From DASSUW01 sp036520135 (lineage in GTDB: Bacteria; Actinomycetota; Thermoleophilia; Solirubrobacterales; Solirubrobacteraceae): DNA of 44,072 nt. Under the pieces are notes generated by a model. The model saw only the letters and a list, made by a program, of their open reading frames with translations, searched no databases and had not been told where the DNA came from. Both the position numbers and the translations under genes were made by a program. This document shows, piece after piece, positions 35,201 to 41,510 of this stretch (position 1 is its first letter; each line of letters starts with the position of its first letter). Location of the stretch: NCBI GenBank assembly GCA_036520135.1, contig DATDKF010000305.1, forward strand, positions 1 through 44,072, read 5' to 3'.

Positions 35201-36141
35201 GCCGGCGGCCGCTCCTGATCGCCTACAGGGCTCTCGGGCTCGGCGACTTCCTTACGGGCCTCCCGGCTCTACGTGGGCTGGCCCGGGCGTTTCCGCGGCA
35301 CCGGCGCGTGCTCGCCGCGCCACTGGCGCTCGCGCCTCTGGCCGCGCTCACCGATGCGGTCGAGCTCGTGACCGGTACGCGCGCGCTCGAGCCGCTGCCG
35401 AGGGAGCTGCACGACGCCGACCTCGCGGTGAATCTCCACGGCCGCGGTCCCGAGAGCCACCGCGTCCTGCTCAACGCCCGGCCCCGCCGGCTCATCGCCT
35501 TCGCCAGCCGTGAGACGGGGGTCGACGGACCGGCGTGGCGAGCTCGAGAGCACGAGGTGGCGCGTTGGTGCCGGCTGCTCCAGTCGGCGGGGATCCCGGC
35601 CGACCCGGACGACCTCGCGCTGCCCCCGCCGGCCGTGAATGCCCCGCCGGCCGCGGTCGGCGCGACGCTGCTGCACCCGGGCGCCGCGAGCGCGGCCCGG
35701 CGCTGGCCGATCGAGCGGTGGGTATCGGTCGCCGCGGCCGAGTGGGCCGCCGGGCGGCGGGTCGTCGTCACGGGCAACGCCGAAGAGCGTCGAGGCGCTG
35801 CCGCCGTGGCGGCCGGCGCGGCTCTCCCAGCGACCGTCCTGCTGGCCGGTGAGACGACGCTGATCGAGCTCGCTGCTGCGGTCGCGGCCGCCGCGCGCGT
35901 CGTGTGCGGCGACACCGGCGTGGCGCATCTTGCGACCGCACTCGGCACACCGTCGCTTCTGCTGTTCGGCCCGACAGCGCCGGCGGAATGGGGACCGCCG
36001 CTCCGCCGCCGCGAGCACCGCGTGCTGTGGGCAGGACGTCGCGGAGATCCGCACGCGAAGGAGCCGGATCACGGCCTGCTCGCGATCACGACCGAGCGGG
36101 TCCTCGCCGAACTCGAGAGCATGTCAGCTGGGCGCCGATAA
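35191..36141 (+). CDS. second GT9 glycosyltransferase (heptosyltransferase family)
   Basis: 316 residues from ATG 35191, overlapping the SDR stop by ten bases. The N-terminal LLIAYRALGLGDFLTGLPAL then RGLARAFPRHRRVLAAPLAL is the GT9 start (GDxLxxxPALR-like). The C-terminal half has ATLLHPGAASAARRWPIERW, RVVVTGNAEERRGAAAVA, ARVVCGDTGVAHLATALGTP and LLLFGPTAPAEWGPP, with the DTGxAHLA donor motif. Last gene of the operon; no clear hairpin follows. With the gene at 29315 it suggests that two different heptose linkages are made. Confidence 0.92.
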   Translation: MAVGRRPLLIAYRALGLGDFLTGLPALRGLARAFPRHRRVLAAPLALAPLAALTDAVELVTGTRALEPLPRELHDADLAVNLHGRGPESHRVLLNARPRRLIAFASRETGVDGPAWRAREHEVARWCRLLQSAGIPADPDDLALPPPAVNAPPAAVGATLLHPGAASAARRWPIERWVSVAAAEWAAGRRVVVTGNAEERRGAAAVAAGAALPATVLLAGETTLIELAAAVAAAARVVCGDTGVAHLATALGTPSLLLFGPTAPAEWGPPLRRREHRVLWAGRRGDPHAKEPDHGLLAITTERVLAELESMSAGRR

Positions 36142-36301
36142 GTGAGGCGCTTCGTGGGTAGGCTCACCGATGCCATGACGGCGCAACGGCTGCGGTCGAG
36201 GCGTCGGCATGGCTCTTGGAGCTGAGGGGACTTGCGCGATCGCGTCCCGGTCGCGCGCAGAACATCTCTCCTGGTCTGCTTCCGAAACCGAGGAGAATCA
36301 G

Positions 36302-36559
36302 ATGAGAGACGTCGAGCAGCGCCCGGCCGGCCCACCGCTCCAGCCTGTCACCACCCGGCCGGCGCGCCCGGCGCCGCCCGTCGAGGTGGCCGCGCTCACC
36401 GATCTCGATCCAGATCTCGCTCGTTTCCTTCCGCCGGATCGTGCGAGCGCCGCGCGGCGGGACATCCCGGTACGCGTCATCACGGTGAAGCGAGGGCCCT
36501 GGCCCGTCGAGCCGCTGGCGAGCGCGAACCCAGTCCGGAGATCCCGGCTGCTCGCATGA
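36302..36559 (+). pseudogene. N-terminal fragment of a Crp/Fnr-type regulator cut by an IS3 remnant
   Basis: ATG 36302 follows a strong GAGGAGA. The frame reads MRDVEQRPAGPPLQPVTTRP, then VEVAALTDLDPDLARFLPPD and RASAARRDIPVRVITVKRGP, the usual opening of actinobacterial cyclic-nucleotide-binding-domain regulators (DLDPDLAxxLPPxxxxxARR). After about 36510 similarity stops and the frame runs into IS3 sequence to TGA 36559. The CNB core and the DNA-binding domain are missing everywhere in the window. The insertion or associated deletion removed at least 150 residues. Confidence 0.65.
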
Positions 36560-36821
36560 GCCGGTGCACACGCTTGCGCGAGACCACGATGCCGTGCCCG
36601 AGACGCAGCTCAGCCTGCACCCGCCGCGATCCATAGACCTGCCGGTTCTCGACATGGACCTGCTTGATGCGCTCGAGCAGCCACGCGTCAGACAGCGCCC
36701 GATCCGACGGCAGCCGGCGCTCCCAGGCGTGATAGCCCGACCGGCTGACGCCCAGCAGCTCGCATGCGACGGAGATCGGGGTTCTGGCCTTCTCCGCCGA
36801 GATGATCCGATAGGCCGTCAC
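36480..36821 (-). pseudogene. IS3-family transposase OrfB, N-terminal fragment
   Basis: GTG 36821 overlaps the OrfA stop (GTGA). The product has AYRIISAEKARTPISVACEL, LLGVSRSGYHAWERRLPSDR, IKQVHVENRQVYGSRRVQAE and VSRKRVHRLMRAAGISGL, the HTH_21 pre-domain of IS3 OrfB. The DDE catalytic core that should follow (about 180 residues) is absent; the frame ends in unrelated residues over the crp fragment. The element cannot transpose by itself. OrfA and OrfB normally yield the OrfAB transposase by frameshifting; here coupling is by overlap. Confidence 0.85.
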
Positions 36822-37181
36822 CGGGTCCCGTTCTCCGCTGCGAAGAAGGCCGCGGCTCGCTTGAGCAAGTCGCGCTCCTGCTTGAGCCGGGCGTTCTCGC
36901 GCCGCAACCGCGCGAGTTCCTCGCGCTCATCGGTAGTCAGACCGTCGTCGCGCTCGTGGCGATCGAGCTGGTCCTGCCGGCGCCAGTTACGCAGCGTCTG
37001 CTCGGAGACCCCGAGGCTCTCAGACAGCTCGCGCGGCGTGCGCCCGGCGCGAAGCAGCTCGACCGCTTCGCGGCGGAACTCCGGCGGGTACGCGGGGCGG
37101 GTCTTGGGCACGGCGGACACCATCCTTTCGCGGCCAAGCGCCGCAAGCGTTCAGGTGTCCACGGAACGGGGTCCACTCCAC
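36510..37181 (-). mobile_element. IS3-family remnant, one end deleted
   Basis: The OrfA-side terminus is visible near 37150-37181: on the minus strand TGGAGTGGACCCCGTT, then CCGTGGACACCTGA, as in IS3-group ends. The OrfB side is lost at the junction with the truncated Crp-like gene near 36510. The IS110 transposase frame reads directly into this end, so the IS3 element inserted into, or right at, the IS110 coding end. Confidence 0.75.
36818..37123 (-). CDS. IS3-family transposase OrfA
   Basis: 101 residues, full length for the family. It has the HTH YPPEFRREAVELLRAGRTPR, ELSESLGVSEQTLRNWRRQD, and the leucine-zipper-like REELARLRRENARLKQERDL then LKRAAAFFAAEN. OrfA binds the element's terminal repeats and regulates transposition. 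It begins GTG/ATG-like at 37123 and ends in GTGA overlap with OrfB. Intact although its partner is truncated. Confidence 0.93.
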   Translation of the reverse strand: MVSAVPKTRPAYPPEFRREAVELLRAGRTPRELSESLGVSEQTLRNWRRQDQLDRHERDDGLTTDEREELARLRRENARLKQERDLLKRAAAFFAAENGTR

Positions 37182-38323
37182 GGCTTGTTCGCGATGCGGC
37201 GCTCGGCATGCTGCTGGGCGGTGCTGGCCCAGACTGGGTTGGCGTTGGGGCCGGACTTGCGGCGTGGGGCGCCGGCGGCGAGTTCGAGCCGGCGGCGCTT
37301 GCGCGCGACGATGCCGGGCCGCGCGAACGCGTAGTCCTCGCCGCGGGTGAGCAGATGCCAGGCGAGCACGGCGAGCTTGCGCGCGACGGCGACGGTCGCG
37401 ATCTGGCAGCCGCGGCGGGTGCTGATGCGCTCGGCGAACACGCGCAGCGGTCCGGTCGTCCGTGCCGCGGCCCAGGCGGCCTCCACGAGCACGTGGCGAG
37501 CGGCGGCCGAGCCCTCCTTCGAGGTGCGGCCATGGCGAGCGCGGCCGGGGCCGGACTGGCGGATCTTCGGATGCAGGCCGAGGTAGCCGACCAGGTGTCG
37601 TGCCGTGGGGAAGCGGTGCACGTCGCCGATCACCGCCCGCAGCGTGCTGGCGGTGATCACGTCGACGCCGGGGATCGTCATCAGCCGCCGCACGTCCTCG
37701 TCGTTGACGACCTGCTCGGCGATCGCGCGATCGATCGCCGCGAGTTCCTGGCCGAGGAAGTCCAGCTGGCGCAGGCACCCGTCGACGGTCAGGCGCTCGT
37801 CGAGCGGCAGCGCCTGTTCGGCCAGCCACGCGCGGCCGTCGCGGCCGAACAGATCCGAGGCCGGCGGGCAGCCCTTGAGGTTGCGGTGCAGTACCGCCTG
37901 GATCTCGTTGTTGATCTGGGTGCGTCGCTTGACCAGCCCGCGCCGCCGGGCGACCAGCCGCCGCAGCATCCGCGTCAGCTCATCGCCGATCCATACGCGC
38001 GGGATGTAGTCGGCGGCCAGCAACTCGGCCAGCACGCGCGCGTCGACCTTGTCGGTCTTGACCTTGGCCTCGGCGATCGCGCGCACCCGCTTGGGATGCG
38101 CGAGCACCACCTCGGCCACATGCGGCTCCAGCACGCGCGCGATCGCCCACGCGTCGCCCGTCGCCTCCAACACCACCCCTTCGTCCGCCGCCAGACTCCG
38201 GCCGAACAACTCAAGCTGCTCAGGCAAGGTCTCCACGCGACCCACCACCCGACCGGCACCGCGCTCGCAGATCGCCACCACGCAGAAATCGCGATGCACG
38301 TCCAGCCCGATCGCCCTGCTCAC
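37151..38323 (-). CDS. IS110-family transposase
   Basis: 390 residues from GTG 38323, which follows GGGGAGG; the frame is open to 38377. The RuvC-like DEDD domain has D8 (IGLDVHRDF), E53 (VLEATGD), D91 and D94 (KTDKVDARVLAEL). The C-terminal Tnp_20 domain has MTIPGVDVITASTLRAVIGD, GYLGLHPKIRQSG and GRTSKEGSAAARHVLVEAAW, with the serine used for strand exchange. IS110 enzymes recombine DNA guided by an element-encoded bridge RNA. The final residues (KPWSGPRSVDT) and the stop are encoded by the abutting IS3 end, so the native C-terminus and the downstream IS110 end appear lost. Confidence 0.92.
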   Translation of the reverse strand: MSRAIGLDVHRDFCVVAICERGAGRVVGRVETLPEQLELFGRSLAADEGVVLEATGDAWAIARVLEPHVAEVVLAHPKRVRAIAEAKVKTDKVDARVLAELLAADYIPRVWIGDELTRMLRRLVARRRGLVKRRTQINNEIQAVLHRNLKGCPPASDLFGRDGRAWLAEQALPLDERLTVDGCLRQLDFLGQELAAIDRAIAEQVVNDEDVRRLMTIPGVDVITASTLRAVIGDVHRFPTARHLVGYLGLHPKIRQSGPGRARHGRTSKEGSAAARHVLVEAAWAAARTTGPLRVFAERISTRRGCQIATVAVARKLAVLAWHLLTRGEDYAFARPGIVARKRRRLELAAGAPRRKSGPNANPVWASTAQQHAERRIANKPWSGPRSVDT

Positions 38324-38757
38324 CAGCACCTCCCCGACGTCGACGACGATGCGGGAGACCGGCGGGCAGAACGACACTTACGGATTCGCGCTCACGGCGC
38401 ACCCGGGCAAGTCGCAGGGGCGGCCAATTACACCAACGGGCTCGCAGCCCATAGGACGACGACGGCCTGCCCGACCTGCGTTCTCCCAGAGCCCCTGTCC
38501 CGGAACGCCCACGACCCTACGACCGGACCCGGACGAACACTCGCACCGACTCCGAGCCGCATTCTCATGCCCCTACAACCACGCTACGGGACGTGACCCG
38601 CTGAGCCGAACTCTGGGAGCCGGGTGTCCCGCCAACCGGGCACATTGCACGACTTCTCTCAGCAATGTGTCCCAGTAAGGAGTTCTCGCGCGACGGCCGG
38701 ATTGCCGTTGAGCGGCGCGGGGGTAGGCGCCTGGTTCGACCCCAGGAGGAAGCCGTA
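38324..38757. other. non-coding stretch upstream of IS110 transposase; possible bridge-RNA region
   Basis: 434 bp without a convincing gene. For IS110-group elements the bridge RNA is encoded in the non-coding end upstream of the transposase, which on the minus strand is this stretch, probably 38340-38640. I could not define its boundaries, loops or core dinucleotide by eye. A 40-codon ORF (38665-38787) runs toward YihY but is not recognisable. Confidence 0.4.
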
Positions 38758-38787
38758 ATGAGCGCCATCGAGAAGGGCCGCGAATGA
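38758..38787 (+). CDS. nine-codon ORF coupled to the YihY gene (leader peptide or misread start)
   Basis: ATG 38758 is preceded by AGGAGGAA, the strongest ribosome-binding site in the area, and encodes MSAIEKGRE before a stop that overlaps the YihY ATG (ATGA). It may load ribosomes for YihY, or it may be the true YihY start separated from the body by an indel. Confidence 0.35.
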   Translation: MSAIEKGRE

Positions 38788-39779
38788 ACGCGCGGTTTGA
38801 ACGGGACAGCCGGGAGAAGCGTTCCGGCCGCATCCCTGAAGGTCCCGCGCACGCGCGCAAGGGGTCGCCTTGGCAGACACTGAAGCGGACGTTCGCCGAG
38901 TTCAAGGAGGACGAGCTCACCGACCGGGCGGCGGCGCTCACCTACTACGGCGTGCTCTCGATCTTCCCCGCGCTGATCGCGCTGGTCTCGATCGTCGGGC
39001 TCGTCTTCGACCCCGCCCGCATCACGGCCGCGCTCACGGACGTCGTGAGCTCCGTCGGTCCCGCGTCGGCGGTCGAGACGTTCAAGGGTCCGATCGAGAC
39101 CATCACGAAGAGCAGCGGGACGGCGGGGATCATGCTGGTCGTCGGCATCGCCTCCGCGCTGTGGACCGCGTCGGGCTACGTCGGCGCGTTCATGCGTGCG
39201 GCGAACGTGATCTACGAGGTCGAGGAAGGGCGCTCGATCGTGAAGCTGCGGCCGCTGCAGATGCTCGTGACGCTCGTGCTGGTGCTGCTGCTTGCGCTCG
39301 TGCTCGTCGCGCTCGTCCTGACCGGCCCGCTCGCCGAGGCGGTCGGGTCCGCCGTGGGCGTCGGTTCGGCGGCGGTGACGGCGTGGGATGTCGCCAAGTG
39401 GCCGGTGCTGCTCGCCGTCGTCGTGGTGATGATCGCGCTCCTGTACTACGCGTCGCCCAACGCCAAGCTGCGCGGCGTGAAGTCGATCCTGCCCGGCGCC
39501 GCCCTCGCGGTGGTCGTCTGGCTCGTCGCGTCCGCGGCGTTCGCGTTCTATGTCGCGAACTTCGGCTCGTACGACAAGACGTATGGCGCGCTCGGCGGGG
39601 TCGTGATCTTCCTCGTCTGGGCTTGGCTCACCAACGTGGCGATCCTGCTCGGCGCGCAGCTGAACGCCGAGCGCGAGCGATCGCGCCAACTCGAAGCGGG
39701 CACGCCCGGCGCCGAGCGCGAGCTGCAGCTCGACGAGCGCTCCGAGCCGAAGGCCAAGCGGCGCACGCGCACCGCCTGA
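38784..39779 (+). CDS. YihY/virulence factor BrkB family membrane protein
   Basis: 331 residues. After a basic N-terminus, family features run in order: FAEFKEDELTDRAAALTYYG, VLSIFPALIALVSIVGLVFD, GIMLVVGIASALWTASGYVG, AFMRAANVIYEVEEGRSIVK, six hydrophobic segments, and the end block ASAAFAFYVANFGSYDKTYG, VVIFLVWAWLTNVAILLGAQ, LNAERERSR. Members are six-helix inner-membrane proteins (once called RNase BN) of unclear function. First of a five-gene run of envelope-related genes with short gaps. A truncated relative lies at 13443. Confidence 0.95.
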   Translation: MNARFERDSREKRSGRIPEGPAHARKGSPWQTLKRTFAEFKEDELTDRAAALTYYGVLSIFPALIALVSIVGLVFDPARITAALTDVVSSVGPASAVETFKGPIETITKSSGTAGIMLVVGIASALWTASGYVGAFMRAANVIYEVEEGRSIVKLRPLQMLVTLVLVLLLALVLVALVLTGPLAEAVGSAVGVGSAAVTAWDVAKWPVLLAVVVVMIALLYYASPNAKLRGVKSILPGAALAVVVWLVASAAFAFYVANFGSYDKTYGALGGVVIFLVWAWLTNVAILLGAQLNAERERSRQLEAGTPGAERELQLDERSEPKAKRRTRTA

Positions 39780-39814
39780 ACCACCTGCCAACCATCGACA
39801 ACGTGAGGTTCCCC

Positions 39815-40003
39815 ATGGAAATCCCGAAGGACAAGATCCTCGAGCTGCTTCAGCAGCAGGGCAAGAGCGACCGGGTCGAGCCGGCTCGCGAGGAGCTGCC
39901 CGATCAGGTCGACCCCGAGCGCGATTCCGGGCTGCTCGCGAAGTTCGGCATCGATCCCCAGGACTTGCTCGCCAAGTTCGGCGGCGGAATCCCCGGACTG
40001 TGA
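39815..40003 (+). CDS. conserved small protein (62 aa)
   Basis: ATG 39815 with GAGG 8 bases upstream. The product MEIPKDKILELLQQQGKSDR, then EELPDQVDPERDSGLLAKFG and IDPQDLLAKFGGGIPGL, is a short acidic helical protein. The pattern (IPKDxIxxLLxxQG...LPDxVDxxxDxGLLxKFGIDPxDLL) is one I recall across actinobacterial genomes as an uncharacterised family. It lies 35 bp after YihY in the same direction. Confidence 0.8.
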   Translation: MEIPKDKILELLQQQGKSDRVEPAREELPDQVDPERDSGLLAKFGIDPQDLLAKFGGGIPGL

Positions 40004-40034
40004 GCGGCCACCCAATGACAGAGAGGCACATGTG

Positions 40035-40529
40035 ATGACCCAGATCTACGACTCACCTAGCGAGTCATCCACCACCGACCAGGCCAAGGAGAAGGCGCAG
40101 GCCGCGGCGGGGAAGGCGAAGGACAAGGCCGGCTCCCAGCTGCGCTCCCAGGTCGACCAGCGGTCCACCGACGCCGGGCACCGCGTCGGCGGCATCGCGT
40201 CCGACGTGCGCGCCGTGGGCGAGTCCCTGCGCGAGCAGGGCAAGGACCAGCCGGCCAAGCTGGTCGAGCAGGCGGCCGATCGCGCCGAGCGGCTCGGCAG
40301 CTACCTCAAGGAGAGCGACGCCGACCGGATCCTCGGCGACGTCGAGGACTTCGGCCGTCGGCAGCCGTGGGCCGTGATCGCCGGTGGCGTGGCCCTCGGG
40401 CTCGTTGCCTCGCGTTTCCTCAAGGCCTCGTCGATCGACCGCTACGAGAAGCGCACGAGCATCCAGTCGCGCGAGCCCATCGCCCCGGCCGTACCGACCA
40501 CGCCGCCCGCGTTCGACACGAGTCGCTGA
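40035..40529 (+). CDS. coiled-coil protein with one membrane helix (164 aa)
   Basis: ATG 40035 (or GTG 40032) after GAGAGG. Residues 15-100 form charged helices (DQAKEKAQAAAGKAKDKAGS, QLRSQVDQRSTDAGHRVGGI, LREQGKDQPAKLVEQAADR). DADRILGDVEDFGRRQPWAV leads into a membrane helix (IAGGVALGLVASRFLKAS), followed by a proline-rich tail. The layout, amphipathic YtxH/DUF883-like helices plus a C-terminal anchor, suits an envelope-stress or ribosome-tethering type protein, but the function is unknown. A truncated paralogue lies at 22795-23015. Confidence 0.8.
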   Translation: MTQIYDSPSESSTTDQAKEKAQAAAGKAKDKAGSQLRSQVDQRSTDAGHRVGGIASDVRAVGESLREQGKDQPAKLVEQAADRAERLGSYLKESDADRILGDVEDFGRRQPWAVIAGGVALGLVASRFLKASSIDRYEKRTSIQSREPIAPAVPTTPPAFDTSR

Positions 40530-40545
40530 ACCATGGCCGGATGCC

Positions 40546-40955
40546 GTGAACGCCACCACCGACGCGCGCGAGCGTCCGATCGGCGAGCTGGTCAAGGAAC
40601 TATCGTCGCAGACGTCCACGCTGGTGCGCCAGGAGATCGAGCTCGCTCGCGCCGAGCTCCAGCAGAAGGGCAAGCTCGCCGGCAAGGGCGCCGGCATGCT
40701 GGGCGGCGCCGCGATCGCGGCGCTGCTCGCGCTCGGCGCGCTGACCGCCGGGCTGGTCGCGCTGCTGGACCTTGCGGTGGCGACGTGGGTCGCCGCGCTG
40801 ATCGTGATGGCGCTGTGGGCGATTGTCGCCTTCGTGCTTGCCAAGGCCGGGCAGAAGTCGCTGCAGAGGGCGACGCCGCCGGCCCCTCAGACCGTCGAGA
40901 CCGTGAAGGAAACATCCAGTGGGCCAAGAACCCGACCGGATCCGCGCCGAGATAG
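40546..40955 (+). CDS. phage-holin-family (PF07332-like) membrane protein, frameshift near the C-terminus
   Basis: GTG 40546 reads VNATTDARERPIGELVKELS, then SQTSTLVRQEIELARAELQQ, KGKLAGKGAGMLGGAAIAAL and two helices (LLALGALTAGLVALLDLAV; WVAALIVMALWAIVAFVL). This is the actinobacterial holin-like (superfamily III) family. Typical members end in a ...VKExxxWAK tail. Here NIQWAKNPTGSAPR and TAG at 40953-40955 lie in another frame, one base away at about 40908. In the original frame translation would run on to 41514 over the next gene. A one-base deletion is the likeliest explanation; otherwise the C-terminus is unusually long. Confidence 0.75.
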
Positions 40956-41425
40956 AGCACACGCGCGCGGAGATGTCAGTGACCGTGGACGCGCTGGGCT
41001 ACAAGGCCGACGTGAAGTCCCGGGCGAAGGACAGCATCGCGGGAGTCAAGGACCGCATCGCCGGCGGCACGCCGGACAGCGGCGATGTCAAGGCCAAGGC
41101 GCGGCAGGCGCGCAGCGTCGCGCAGGAGAACCCGCTCGGCCTCGCCATCGGCGCGGTCGCGGTCGGGTTCGTGGCGGGCCTGCTGATCCCGTCGACCCGC
41201 GTGGAGGACGAGAAGCTCGGCAGCGTGGCCGACGACGTCAAGGAGAAGGCCAAGGAGACCGGCCAGGAGGCCGTCGAGCACGGCAAGCAGGTCGCGCAGG
41301 ACGCGGCTCAGAGCGTGCAGGAGACGGTCAAGGAGAGCGGGCAGGAGCACGCGCACGAGCTCAAGGACAGCGCGGAGCAGAACGCTCAGGACGTCGGCGA
41401 GCGCGCCCAGTACACGGCTCGTTGA
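40919..41425 (+). CDS. DUF3618 domain protein with coiled-coil tail
   Basis: 168 residues from GTG 40919. Residues 1-45 (GQEPDRIRAEIEHTRAEMSV, TVDALGYKADVKSRAKDSIA) are the DUF3618 motif. A membrane helix follows at about 78-100 (NPLGLAIGAVAVGFVAGLLI). The rest is an Glu/Gln/Lys-rich amphipathic coiled coil (KEKAKETGQEAVEHGKQVAQ). The start overlaps the restored end of the holin gene by 37 bases. Part of the YihY-to-DUF3618 run; members of this run co-occur in many actinobacteria and are taken to be envelope proteins. Confidence 0.88.
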   Translation: MGQEPDRIRAEIEHTRAEMSVTVDALGYKADVKSRAKDSIAGVKDRIAGGTPDSGDVKAKARQARSVAQENPLGLAIGAVAVGFVAGLLIPSTRVEDEKLGSVADDVKEKAKETGQEAVEHGKQVAQDAAQSVQETVKESGQEHAHELKDSAEQNAQDVGERAQYTAR

Positions 41426-41510
41426 TGGGGCACGGCGCGGACCCGGCTGCCGACAGCCGCGGTCTGCGCCGCCCTTGCAATTCGCCGCGCGATCGCGTCG
41501 ACTGCTGGAC

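Noticed and set aside
38565..40031. 488-residue minus-strand ORF over YihY
   Set aside because: Antisense to an intact YihY with all family motifs; composition is RDEH-rich and not protein-like.
40546..40955. Holin-like gene as evidence of a prophage
   Set aside because: The gene sits in a run of chromosomal envelope genes with no phage structural, lysis or integrase genes; this family is common in non-phage actinobacterial loci.
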